Positions 17,362 to 25,387 of a stretch of 64,000 bases of DNA are shown here, one piece after another. The stretch spans positions 3,502,501 to 3,566,500 of the forward strand of contig NZ_CP040818.1 of assembly GCF_005887635.2 (NCBI RefSeq), given 5' to 3'. The position numbers and the translations under genes are program-made. The notes beneath the pieces are model-generated. The model saw only the letters and a list, made by a program, of their open reading frames with translations, was not told where the DNA came from and did not search any database. Positions within the stretch are counted from its first letter, which is position 1. Every line of letters begins with the position of its first letter. This DNA is from Paroceanicella profunda. Its GTDB lineage: Bacteria > Pseudomonadota > Alphaproteobacteria > Rhodobacterales > Rhodobacteraceae.

Positions 17362-18099
17362 TCAGATCATCGCCATGCCGCCATTCACGTGCAGCGTCTG
17401 GCCGGTAACGTAGGCAGCCTCCTGGCTGGCGAGAAATGCAACCGCCGCGGCGATCTCCCCGGCGTCTCCCATGCGCCCCGCCGGAATGCCGGCCAGCAGC
17501 CGCGCCTTCTGCTCGTCGTTGAGCGCGTCGGTCATGGCCGTGGTGATGAAGCCCGGGGCAACACAGTTAACCGTGATATTGCGGCTCGCGACCTCCTGCG
17601 CAAGGCTCTTGGACATGCCGATCATCCCGGCCTTGGACGCGGCGTAGTTCCCCTGCCCCGGATTCCCGGTCACGCCCACGATGGAGGTGACCGAAATGAT
17701 CCGCCCCCAGCGCGCCTTCATCATCGAGCGCAGCACGCCGCGGGCCAGCCGCATCGCCGAGGTCAGGTTGATGTCGAGCACCGTCTGCCATTCCTCGTCG
17801 GACATGCGCATGAACAGGTTGTCGCGGGTCACCCCGGCATTGTTCACCAGGATGTCGACGGAGCCCATCGCCGCCGCCGCCTGCTTGGGCAGCGCCTCGA
17901 CGGCATCCTTGTCCGAGAGATTGCAGGGCAGCACATGCGCCCGCTCGCCCAGCTCGGCGGCCAGGGCCTCCAGCGGGTCGGTGCGGGTGCCGCTCAGCCC
18001 CACGGTAGCGCCCTGCGCGTGCAGGGCCTTCGCCACCGCGCCGCCGATGCCACCCGATGCGCCGGTGACCAGCGCGGTCTTGCCTGTCAGTTCGAACAT
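17362..18099 (-). CDS. fabG: 3-oxoacyl-ACP reductase (FabG)
   Basis: A 245-residue classical SDR that reduces 3-ketoacyl-ACP with NADPH. TGASGGIGG is the cofactor motif, NNAG follows, and the Ser-Tyr-Lys triad is seen in SVTSIVG and YAASKAG. The C-terminus VTGQTLHVNGGMAMI is the FabG hallmark. It starts 10 bases after fabD stops and is certainly in the same operon. Confidence 0.97.
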   Translation of the reverse strand: MFELTGKTALVTGASGGIGGAVAKALHAQGATVGLSGTRTDPLEALAAELGERAHVLPCNLSDKDAVEALPKQAAAAMGSVDILVNNAGVTRDNLFMRMSDEEWQTVLDINLTSAMRLARGVLRSMMKARWGRIISVTSIVGVTGNPGQGNYAASKAGMIGMSKSLAQEVASRNITVNCVAPGFITTAMTDALNDEQKARLLAGIPAGRMGDAGEIAAAVAFLASQEAAYVTGQTLHVNGGMAMI

Positions 18100-18109
18100 C
18101 TGTCTCTCC

Positions 18110-19048
18110 TCACTGCGCGGCCGCGAAGGCGGCCACGTCGGCCGGGCGGTTCACCGCCACTGTTCCGGCCTCTTTTGCGATGCGCCGGATCATGCCGCTG
18201 AGCGCCTTGCCCGCGCCGATCTCGACGAATTCCGTCACGCCCCCCGGACCGGCCATCCAGGTGACACTCTCGCGCCAGCGCACGGCGCCGGTCACCTGCC
18301 GCACCAGCAGGGCGCGGATCTCGTCCGGGTCGGTCACCGGTCCGGCCAGCACGTTGGCCACCAGCGGCACCGCCGGGGCGGTGAAGGTGACACCGGCCAG
18401 CGCCTCGGCCATCCGCTCGGCCGCGGGCTGCATCAGCGCGCAATGGAACGGCGCGCTCACCGGCAGGAGGATGGCGCGCTTGGCGCCCTTCTCCCTGGCG
18501 ATCTCCACCGCGCGTTCCACCGCGGGCCGATGGCCGGAGACCACCACCTGCCCGGGGTCATTGTCATTCGCCGCCTGGCAGATCTCGCCCTGCGCCGCCT
18601 CCTCCGCCACCGCCACCGCGGTGCGGAAGTCGAGGCCCAGCAGCGCCGCCATGGCGCCGATGCCCACCGGCACCGCCTCCTGCATCGCCATGCCGCGGAT
18701 GCGCAGCAGCCGTGCGGTGTCCGACAGGCCCAGCGTGCCGGCGGCACAAAGCGCGGAATACTCGCCCAGCGAATGCCCGGCGACATAGGCCGCCTGGCCC
18801 ACCGTCACGCCCTCGGCCTCCAGCGCCCGCATTGCGGCGATGGAAGTGGCCATCAGCGCCGGCTGGGCATTGGCCGTGAGGGTGAGGTCCTCCGCCGACC
18901 CCTCCCAGATCAATGCGCTGAGCTTCTCGCCCAGAGCCTCGTCGACCTCCTCGAACACGGCGCGCGCTGCGGGATAGGCCTCCGCGAGGTCCCGGCCCAT
19001 GCCCACTGTCTGGGCGCCCTGCCCCGGGAATACGAATGCTCGGCTCAT
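18110..19048 (-). CDS. fabD: Malonyl-CoA:ACP transacylase (FabD)
   Basis: A 312-residue acyltransferase loading malonate on ACP. FPGQGAQTVGMGRDL opens the protein; the nucleophile Ser is in GHSLGEYSALCAAG, and the second catalytic residue His in SAPFHCALM. It heads the minus-strand fab operon and is divergent from rpsF across 214 bases. Confidence 0.97.
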   Translation of the reverse strand: MSRAFVFPGQGAQTVGMGRDLAEAYPAARAVFEEVDEALGEKLSALIWEGSAEDLTLTANAQPALMATSIAAMRALEAEGVTVGQAAYVAGHSLGEYSALCAAGTLGLSDTARLLRIRGMAMQEAVPVGIGAMAALLGLDFRTAVAVAEEAAQGEICQAANDNDPGQVVVSGHRPAVERAVEIAREKGAKRAILLPVSAPFHCALMQPAAERMAEALAGVTFTAPAVPLVANVLAGPVTDPDEIRALLVRQVTGAVRWRESVTWMAGPGGVTEFVEIGAGKALSGMIRRIAKEAGTVAVNRPADVAAFAAAQ

Positions 19049-19133
19049 CTGCTTCCTCTCGGTTCCGCTCTCCGAGGCTTTCCTCTAATCACTCGAAGCC
19101 CGCAGAACAAGGTTTCCCGGCCACGCCTTCGCC

Positions 19134-19161
19134 TTGCAATGGGGGCGCGTCGGTGTATAAG
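19134..19161 (+). promoter_or_regulatory. Promoter candidate for the rpsF-rpsR-rplI operon
   Basis: TTGCAA (19134-19139), 16-base spacer, TATAAG (19156-19161). About 100 bases before the rpsF ATG in the fabD-rpsF divergent gap. Confidence 0.55.
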
Positions 19162-19262
19162 GCACGCTTCCCCGGGTTTCATGAACTCGCGTAGCCTCTC
19201 GAATGCGGGCCGGCCGGGGCGGCGGACTGCATGGCGAAGCACGCCCATAGAACAGGTGGCAC

Positions 19263-19649
19263 ATGGCTCTCTACGAGCATGTCTTCATCGCGCGTCAGGA
19301 TCTGTCCAACGCGCAGGCCGAAGGGCTCATCGAGCATCTCGGCCAGATCCTCAAGGACAATGGCGGTTCCGTCATCGGCACCGAATACTGGGGCCTGAAA
19401 ACCCTCGCCTACAAGATCAACAAGGGCCGCAAGGGCCACTACGGCTTCCTGCGCTCCGATGCGCCGGCCCCGGCCGTCGCCGAAATGGAGCGTCTCGCAC
19501 GCATCCATGACGACGTGATGCGCGTGCTGACCATCCGCGTCGACGAGCATGAGGAAGGCCCGACCGCGGTCGTCCAGGCCAAGAACGCCCGCGATGAGCG
19601 CCCCCGGCGCGATCGTGACGATCGTCCCCGCCGCGACCGCGACAACTGA
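19263..19649 (+). CDS. rpsF: 30S ribosomal protein S6
   Basis: A 128-residue S6 protein, with the family start [20 protein letters not shown] and the [20 protein letters not shown] strand. The C-terminus is a charged tail rich in Arg and Asp ([18 protein letters not shown]), as in many alphaproteobacterial S6 proteins. S6 binds S18, the product of the next gene, in the platform of the small subunit. First gene of the operon. Confidence 0.97.
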   Translation: MALYEHVFIARQDLSNAQAEGLIEHLGQILKDNGGSVIGTEYWGLKTLAYKINKGRKGHYGFLRSDAPAPAVAEMERLARIHDDVMRVLTIRVDEHEEGPTAVVQAKNARDERPRRDRDDRPRRDRDN

Positions 19650-19666
19650 GCAAGGGAGCAGACACA

Positions 19667-19894
19667 ATGGCACGCAAACCGTTCTTCCGCCGCCGCAAGT
19701 CCTGCCCGTTCTCCGGTGCCGACGCTCCGAAGATCGACTACAAGGACGTGAAACTCCTGCAGCGCTACATCTCCGAGCGCGGCAAGATCGTTCCCTCCCG
19801 CATCACCGCGGTTTCCGCGAAGAAGCAGCGTGAACTGGCCCGCGCCATCAAGCGCGCCCGCTTCCTCGCCCTGCTGCCCTACGCTGTCAAATAA
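19667..19894 (+). CDS. rpsR: 30S ribosomal protein S18
   Basis: A 75-residue basic protein with the S18 pattern [33 protein letters not shown] and [15 protein letters not shown]. It lies 17 bases after rpsF with a GGAG before its ATG. It pairs with S6 on 16S rRNA. Confidence 0.97.
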   Translation: MARKPFFRRRKSCPFSGADAPKIDYKDVKLLQRYISERGKIVPSRITAVSAKKQRELARAIKRARFLALLPYAVK

Positions 19895-19906
19895 GGAGCC
19901 GACGAC

Positions 19907-20533
19907 ATGCAGATCGTTCTTCTTGAGCGCGTGGCCAAGCTCGGCCAGATGGGCGACGTCGTCGCCGTGAAGCAGGGTTTCGCCCGCAACTACCTCCTGC
20001 CCCAGGGCAAGGCGCTGCGCGCGACCAAGGCCAACATGGAGCGCTTCGAGGCGCAGCGCGCCCAGCTCGAGGCCCGCAACCTGGAGACGAAGAAGGAAGC
20101 CGAAGCCGCCGCCGCGCGCATCGACGGCCTCACCTTCATCGTGATCCGCTCCGCCGCCGAATCCGGTGCGCTCTACGGTTCCGTCACCCCGCGTGACGTC
20201 GCCGATGCCGCCGACGAGGCCGGTGTGTCCATCGACCGCAAGCAGATCGTCGTCGAGCGTCCGATCAAGGACCTCGGCCTGCACGAGCTGGTCGTGTCGC
20301 TGCACCCGGAAGTGGAAGCCGTCATCACGGTGAACGTGGCCCGCTCGATGGATGAAGCCGAGCTTCAGGCCGCCGGCCGGTCCATCCAGGACCTGCGCGC
20401 CGAAGCCGACGCGGAAGCCGACTTCGAGATCTCGGAGCTCTTCGACGACCTGGGCGGCGCCGCCCGCGAGGACGACGACGAAGCCCCGATCGAGGACGGC
20501 GACAGCCAGGCCGACGATCAGCCGACCGTCTGA
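19907..20533 (+). CDS. rplI: 50S ribosomal protein L9
   Basis: A 208-residue L9. The N-terminal 23S-binding domain ([33 protein letters not shown]) and the long connecting helix are followed by the C-terminal domain and then an acidic extension of about 50 residues rich in Asp and Glu. The E. coli protein has about 149 residues, so this tail is the main difference; similar acidic tails occur in other Rhodobacterales. The operon ends in a terminator 40 bases downstream. Confidence 0.96.
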   Translation: MQIVLLERVAKLGQMGDVVAVKQGFARNYLLPQGKALRATKANMERFEAQRAQLEARNLETKKEAEAAAARIDGLTFIVIRSAAESGALYGSVTPRDVADAADEAGVSIDRKQIVVERPIKDLGLHELVVSLHPEVEAVITVNVARSMDEAELQAAGRSIQDLRAEADAEADFEISELFDDLGGAAREDDDEAPIEDGDSQADDQPTV

Positions 20534-20574
20534 TACGTCCCGTCGACATCGTCCGGCAGCAGCCGGGCACCAGA

Positions 20575-20603
20575 GCACGGCGCGCCCTCGCGCCGTGCTT
20601 TTT
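20575..20603 (+). terminator. Intrinsic terminator after rplI
   Basis: Perfect 10-bp stem gcacggcgcg / cgcgccgtgc with a 4-base loop, followed by ttttt. It ends the ribosomal operon before dnaB, which begins 83 bases later. Confidence 0.85.
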
Positions 20604-20685
20604 CGTCTCCGGGCTTATCCCCGTTATTCACACCCTGTGAATCCCGGGCGGCCGGGTTATACCGTGCCCAAGGAGAGCGATTCAT

Positions 20686-22161
20686 ATGGCCGACGGTTCC
20701 ATCACCCCCCAGACCACCAGTCCCGCCCCGCACAACATCGAGGCGGAACAGGCCCTGCTCGGGGTCCTGCTGAACAACAATGACGTGTTCGACCAGGTGG
20801 CGAGCATCATCGACCCCCACCATTTCTTCGACCCGGTGCACAGGCGGATCTACGAGATCATCCAGCAGCGCGTGCTCAAGAACACGCTCGCCACCCCCAC
20901 CACCGTGGCGACCTTCCTCTCCGAGGACCCCGGTCTCGCCGAGCTGGGCGGGCCCTCCTACCTCACCCGCCTCTCGGGGGCTGCCATCTCCGCCTTCGCG
21001 GCGCGCGACTATGCCCAGATCGTCTACGATCTCGCCATCCGCCGCGACCTGATCCGCATCGGCGAGAGCATCACCGGCAAGGCCGGCACCGTGGAGGTGG
21101 ATTCCGACCCGCGCGACCAGATCAGCGATGCCGAGCAGCAGCTCTACACCCTCGCCGAAAAGGGCAAGTACGAGGGCGGCTTCCAGTCCTTCCTGAAGGC
21201 GGTCACCGAGGCGGTGAACGTCGCCAACGCCGCCTACCAGCGCGACGGCGGCCTCGCCGGCATCTCCACCGGCCTCGTGGACATGGACCGCAAGCTCGGC
21301 GGCCTGCACCCCTCGGACCTGCTGATCCTCGCCGGGCGCCCCTCGATGGGCAAGACGTCGCTCGCCACCAACATCGCCTTCAACATCGCCAAGGCCCACC
21401 GCCGCGGCATGCGCCCCGATGGCACCGAGGGCACCATCGACGGCGGCGTCGTCGGCTTCTTCTCGCTCGAAATGTCCGCCGAGCAGCTCGCCGCGCGCAT
21501 CCTCTCCGAGCAGGCGGAGGTGCCCTCCGAGCAGATCCGCCGCGGCGACATGACGGAGGAGGAATTCCGCCGCTTTGTCGAGGCCGCCAAGGCGCTGGAG
21601 AAGATGCCGCTCTACATCGACGACACGCCGGCCCTGCCCATCTCCACCCTGGCCGCCCGCGCCCGGCGCCTGAAGCGCCAGCACGGGCTGGACGTGGTGG
21701 TGATCGACTATCTCCAGCTCGTGCGCCCCGCCACGGCCAAGGACAGCCGGGTGAACGAGGTCTCCGAGATCACCCAGGGCCTGAAGGCCATCGCGAAGGA
21801 GCTGAACCTGCCGGTGATCGCGCTCTCGCAGCTCTCCCGACAGGTCGAGAACCGCGAGGACAAGCGCCCGCAGCTCTCCGACCTGCGCGAATCCGGCTCC
21901 ATCGAGCAGGACGCCGACGTGGTGATGTTCGTGTTCCGCGAGGAATACTACAAGGAGCGCGAAAAGCCCTCCGAGCACGACGCGGACAAGATGATCGCCT
22001 GGCAGGAGGCCATGGAGCGCGTGCACAACAAGGCCGAGGTGATCATCGGCAAGCAGCGCCACGGGCCCATCGGGACCGTGGAACTCTCCTTCGAGGGGCG
22101 CTTCACCCGGTTCGGCAACCTGGTGAAACCCTATCAGCAGGGCTACGAGAACGAGTTCTGA
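20686..22161 (+). CDS. dnaB: Replicative DNA helicase DnaB
   Basis: A 491-residue hexameric helicase. The N-terminal collar domain (HNIEAEQALLGVLLNNNDVF) is joined to the RecA-like motor with Walker A AGRPSMGKTS, the GFFSLEMSAEQLAARIL segment, Walker B VVVIDYLQL and the DNA-binding loop region ALSQLSRQVENREDKRPQLS. C-terminus ends in the usual KQRHGPIGTVELSFEGRFTR-type block. No intein. It is the normal neighbour of rplI in alphaproteobacteria. Confidence 0.97.
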   Translation: MADGSITPQTTSPAPHNIEAEQALLGVLLNNNDVFDQVASIIDPHHFFDPVHRRIYEIIQQRVLKNTLATPTTVATFLSEDPGLAELGGPSYLTRLSGAAISAFAARDYAQIVYDLAIRRDLIRIGESITGKAGTVEVDSDPRDQISDAEQQLYTLAEKGKYEGGFQSFLKAVTEAVNVANAAYQRDGGLAGISTGLVDMDRKLGGLHPSDLLILAGRPSMGKTSLATNIAFNIAKAHRRGMRPDGTEGTIDGGVVGFFSLEMSAEQLAARILSEQAEVPSEQIRRGDMTEEEFRRFVEAAKALEKMPLYIDDTPALPISTLAARARRLKRQHGLDVVVIDYLQLVRPATAKDSRVNEVSEITQGLKAIAKELNLPVIALSQLSRQVENREDKRPQLSDLRESGSIEQDADVVMFVFREEYYKEREKPSEHDADKMIAWQEAMERVHNKAEVIIGKQRHGPIGTVELSFEGRFTRFGNLVKPYQQGYENEF

Positions 22162-22201
22162 TCCCCCGAACCCCCGACGCGCCGCGCACCGGGGGCCAGG
22201 C

Positions 22202-22804
22202 TCACTGTACGTCGACGAAGCCGCCTTCGCTCAGCCGCAGCAGCTTGCCGGTCGCGATGCCAAAGCGGAAGCCGGCAAGCTGCAGCCGCCCTGCCTCCAC
22301 CGCCTCGCGCACCCAGGGGAAGGTCATCAGATTGGTGAGCGACACCCGCACCACCTCGGTCTCGTAGAATTCCAGCGGGTCCACCCCCTCGGGCGGCGTC
22401 CGGCTCAGCGCATCGCCGGCCGTGCTCATCCAGGTTTCCAGGAAGTCGCTCACCTCCGCCGGCATCCCCTGCACCAGGGCCTGAACCCCGCCGCACTGCG
22501 CATGGCCGAGCACCACGATCCGGTCCACCTTCAGCACCCGCACCGCGTATTCCAGCGCGGCCGAGGTGCCGTGCCGGCGCCCGTCGGGCTCATAGGGCGG
22601 AACCAGCCCGGCCACGTTGCGCACCACGAACATCTCGCCCGGCCCGGCATCGAACACCACTGACGGGTCCACGCGGGAATCCGAACAGGCGATCACGAGG
22701 GCCTCCGGGCTCTGGCCCACCTCCGACAGAGACTCGTAGCGGGCGCGCTGCCCCGGCCACACCCCTGCGCGAAACCGCCTGTACCCTTCGACGAGCCTGT
22801 CCAT
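22202..22804 (-). CDS. Beta-class carbonic anhydrase
   Basis: A 200-residue zinc enzyme interconverting CO2 and bicarbonate. The zinc ligands are in ACSDSRVDP (Cys, with the Asp/Arg dyad) and GHAQCGG (His and Cys). The family start MDRLVEGYRRFRAGVWPGQR fits the ATG at 22804 and follows a GGGAGATC ribosome binding sequence. It stands alone, convergent with dnaB (40-base gap). Likely supplies bicarbonate for carboxylation reactions such as fatty-acid synthesis. Confidence 0.93.
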   Translation of the reverse strand: MDRLVEGYRRFRAGVWPGQRARYESLSEVGQSPEALVIACSDSRVDPSVVFDAGPGEMFVVRNVAGLVPPYEPDGRRHGTSAALEYAVRVLKVDRIVVLGHAQCGGVQALVQGMPAEVSDFLETWMSTAGDALSRTPPEGVDPLEFYETEVVRVSLTNLMTFPWVREAVEAGRLQLAGFRFGIATGKLLRLSEGGFVDVQ

Positions 22805-22901
22805 CCCCGATCTCCCTGATGTCCACATGAGCGGGACAGGCACGCTGCCCCGGGTGAGGACTAATGCCTCCCCCGCGCGCCGTTGACAAGCCGGCAGCCG
22901 C

Positions 22902-23621
22902 TCAGAACCGGGTGGTGAGCGCCGTGAGCCACTCCGGAGAGGCCGCCACCAGCGCCGCCTCCACCCGCTTGTCGACCCCCGAGACCACCAGCAGCCCGAC
23001 GGCGACCAGCAGCACGCCCAGCACCATCTTGCCACCCTTCCCGGCGCCCAGAAGCCGGGCGCGCCAGCGCAGCAGCGCCTCGCGTGACAGGAGCCCGAGC
23101 AGCATCAGCGGCAGGGCCGCCCCCAGGCCGAACACCGCCATGGTGAGGGTCACCTCGCCCAGGCTCTCCCCTCGCGCGGCCAGGATCGACGCAGCCCCCA
23201 GCGTGGGCCCCACGCAAGGGCTCCACACCGCGCCCAGCAGCACGCCGACCAGGAACTGCCCGGTCAACCCGGTGCCCTCGAACCGCCCGAAGCGTGATTC
23301 CGTCCAGCCGCTCAGCGGGCTCGCGGCCGCCGCCAGCTGCATCTGCGCCCGTGGCACCATCAGCACCAGCCCCAGCCCGATCAGAACGACGCCCCCCAGC
23401 ATGCGGAACAGCGCGAGATCGAGCCCGACGGAGAACCCCACCAGCGCCACGAACAGTCCGATCCCCGTGAACGACAGCGCCAGCCCCGCCGCCAGTGCCA
23501 CGGGCCCGGCGCGGTGCTGCGACACGGCCGTGGTCAACACCACCGGCAGAAGCGGCAGCACGCAGGGAGAAAGCGTGGAGAGCAGCCCCGCCACCAGTCC
23601 GAAAAGGGCCGTGGCCGCCAC
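22902..23621 (-). CDS. CcdA/DsbD-family thiol-disulfide membrane transporter
   Basis: A 239-residue multi-pass membrane protein of the CcdA family, which moves electrons from cytoplasmic thioredoxin to periplasmic thiols. The paired cysteines appear as STLSPCVLPLLPVV near residue 18 and GAVWSPCVGPTLG around residue 125, in the two-fold symmetrical positions expected, with about six hydrophobic segments. A GTG start at 23621 is the best choice: it is 6 bases after the stop of the thioredoxin gene and follows GGCGGAG. The gene pair should form an electron-delivery unit. Confidence 0.88.
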   Translation of the reverse strand: MAATALFGLVAGLLSTLSPCVLPLLPVVLTTAVSQHRAGPVALAAGLALSFTGIGLFVALVGFSVGLDLALFRMLGGVVLIGLGLVLMVPRAQMQLAAAASPLSGWTESRFGRFEGTGLTGQFLVGVLLGAVWSPCVGPTLGAASILAARGESLGEVTLTMAVFGLGAALPLMLLGLLSREALLRWRARLLGAGKGGKMVLGVLLVAVGLLVVSGVDKRVEAALVAASPEWLTALTTRF

Positions 23622-23626
23622 GCCCC

Positions 23627-24022
23627 CTACTCCGCCAACACGGACTCGAACAGCGCCCCCAGCGCCTCCTTGCGCGTCTCTCCCACCGAGCGCGCGGTCT
23701 CCGTCATCCCGCGATAGGCGATCAGCGTGGACTGGCGCTGCGCCCCGAGCGCGCGGACGACATCCTTCTGAGTGTCGAAATCCACCTCGAAGATCACCGT
23801 CCGGTCCTGCGCCGGCTCGGAGGCCAGCGCGTCGATGATCGGCTTCTGCGCCTTGCAGGTCGGGCACCAGTCCGCCGCGATATCCACGATCACCGGCCGG
23901 CCCTCGGCCCGGGCGGCCTCGAAATCGGCGGTCACGAAGGGCCGGAACTCCGCCGCCTGGGCTGCCATGCCCAGCATCAGCGACAGGCCCAGTCCGGAAA
24001 GGGCGGTTGCAATTCGTCTCAT
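23627..24022 (-). CDS. Periplasmic thioredoxin-fold protein
   Basis: A 131-residue secreted protein: signal peptide MRRIATALSGLGLSLMLGMA cut near AQAAEF, then a thioredoxin fold with the redox motif WCPTC in VDIAADWCPTCKAQKPII. This resembles the DsbD C-terminal domain (DsbD-gamma). With the CcdA-like protein next to it, the two together reproduce the membrane and C-terminal parts of DsbD as separate polypeptides. Probable role: keeping a periplasmic protein or cytochrome c ligands reduced. Confidence 0.85.
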   Translation of the reverse strand: MRRIATALSGLGLSLMLGMAAQAAEFRPFVTADFEAARAEGRPVIVDIAADWCPTCKAQKPIIDALASEPAQDRTVIFEVDFDTQKDVVRALGAQRQSTLIAYRGMTETARSVGETRKEALGALFESVLAE

Positions 24023-24063
24023 GAAACTCTCCCATCGCTGCGGCGTTGATCTCCTGGTTGATT

Positions 24064-24081
24064 CTGGAGCAAGCGCTCCAG
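24064..24081. promoter_or_regulatory. Palindromic operator candidate between tetR and the thioredoxin/CcdA genes
   Basis: Perfect inverted repeat ctggagc-aagc-gctccag (7 + 4 + 7). It lies 42 bases before the thioredoxin ATG and 60 before the tetR ATG, the place expected for a TetR dimer site controlling both divergent transcripts. Confidence 0.65.
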
Positions 24082-24141
24082 ATACTCAATCATGTGACAG
24101 CCTGCTGACGTGCTGGTGATCGGCCGTGAAAGGGAACCTGT

Positions 24142-24759
24142 ATGGGACGATATCGCAGCTTCGACGAGACCCGCGCCATGGACGCCGCCATCGCCTGCTT
24201 TCGCGAGCGTGGCTTTCACGCGGCCTCGATGCGCGACCTCGAACGGGAGATGGGGCTGACATCCTCCAGCCTCTACAATGCGTTCGGCAGCAAGAAGGAG
24301 CTGTTCCTGAGCGCGCTGGACGCCTATCTGAACGCCTCGTCGCGCCGGCGCATCGCCCTGCTGGATGCCGCGGAAGACCCGCTCGCGGGGATAGAGGCCT
24401 TCCTTTTCTCGGTTGTGAGCGTCTCCGCCGCGGACCGCTGCGGCTGCCTTCTGGTGAATTCGGCCGCCAGCGCGGCCGCCCTCGACAAGGACATCGGCGC
24501 CGCCGTGCGTGACGGGCTGGGGGAGGTGGAAGCCGCCTTCGCCAGAACCTTGCAGCGCGCCGTCGCCGCCGGCGCCCTGCCGGAGACCACGGACAGCACC
24601 GCGCTCGCCCGCACGCTGCTGGGCACCATCGTCTCGATCCGGGTGCTCTCGCGCTCCGCACCGGGGGAAGCCTGGCTGCGCAGCCTCGCCGACGGCGCCC
24701 TCACCCAGATCCACGCACCGGCGAACACCCGGGCCACCCCGCGCAAGCGCGTGTCCTGA
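24142..24759 (+). CDS. TetR/AcrR-family regulator
   Basis: A 205-residue regulator. The N-terminal helix-turn-helix is clear (ACFRERGFHAASMRDLEREM then GLTSSSLYNAFGSKKELF), followed by an all-helical ligand domain with a C-terminal TetR_C-like part. It contains RCGCLLVNSAAS, a cysteine pair (C95, C97) typical of one large TetR subgroup. It is divergent from the thioredoxin/CcdA genes with a perfect palindrome in between, so it probably represses them and itself. The inducer is unknown. Confidence 0.88.
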   Translation: MGRYRSFDETRAMDAAIACFRERGFHAASMRDLEREMGLTSSSLYNAFGSKKELFLSALDAYLNASSRRRIALLDAAEDPLAGIEAFLFSVVSVSAADRCGCLLVNSAASAAALDKDIGAAVRDGLGEVEAAFARTLQRAVAAGALPETTDSTALARTLLGTIVSIRVLSRSAPGEAWLRSLADGALTQIHAPANTRATPRKRVS

Positions 24760-24868
24760 TCCGGGCCTGACCAGCCCTCCGGCATCGCCCCGGGGCCGGA
24801 GCAACTGTCCTTCGGGCAGCCCCCGCTCACGCGGTCAGGCCATGTGCCGGCAAGAACGCGCCGTCCGC

Positions 24869-25387
24869 TCAGGCCGCCGCGAGAAACTTCCCCAACCGCG
24901 GCAGCCCGGCCCGCTTCAGGAACGAGCGCAGGTCATCCGTCCATCCGGCCTGAACGCGCATGTCCTCCGCAGCGGATGCGAAATCCGCGCCGGACCGCGC
25001 GAAGCCGAGCAGGAAACTGTCCGGATCGGACGGCATCACCCCGTGCCCGGCGAGACGCCGGCGGGGAAAGTCACGCAGGTTGCGTGTCACCAGAACCCCG
25101 GCTCCGCCCGCCAGGCAGGCGCCGAGCACATGGGTGTCGTTTGGGTCTGGCAGGTCCGGCGATACCGCGTCCGGCACCACGCTGGCCTGCCAGCGCGCCT
25201 CCAGCGCGGCGATCACGCCCCGCGTTGCGGCCTCGGCGGCAGCCCCGTCCCGCGCCATCGCCCGGGCCCATTCCTCCAGAATCCGCTCGGACCAGACCGG
25301 CACGAAATGCCCGCCGCCCGCCGCCACCAGCAACAGCGACCGCGTCGCCGTCGGGTAAAGCACACAGGCATCGAGCACGGCGCGCAT
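24869..25387 (-). CDS. PIN-domain protein
   Basis: A 172-residue protein with a PIN nuclease-like fold: N-terminal MRAVLDACVLYP (first acidic residue), a Glu in WSERILEEWARA, DPNDTHVLGACLAGG with the central acidic pair, and VLVTRNLRDFP. These match VapC-like PIN proteins, but no antitoxin gene lies next to it, and the C-terminus has an extra helical region of about 45 residues. Its ATG overlaps the rRNA methyltransferase stop by one base (TGATG), so it is translated from that message. A role in RNA processing is a reasonable guess, a stand-alone toxin less so. Confidence 0.75.
   Translation of the reverse strand: MRAVLDACVLYPTATRSLLLVAAGGGHFVPVWSERILEEWARAMARDGAAAEAATRGVIAALEARWQASVVPDAVSPDLPDPNDTHVLGACLAGGAGVLVTRNLRDFPRRRLAGHGVMPSDPDSFLLGFARSGADFASAAEDMRVQAGWTDDLRSFLKRAGLPRLGKFLAAA

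Noticed and set aside
24869..25387. PIN protein as a VapC toxin of a toxin-antitoxin pair
   Set aside because: No small antitoxin-like gene is adjacent; the upstream neighbour is a full-length rRNA methyltransferase.
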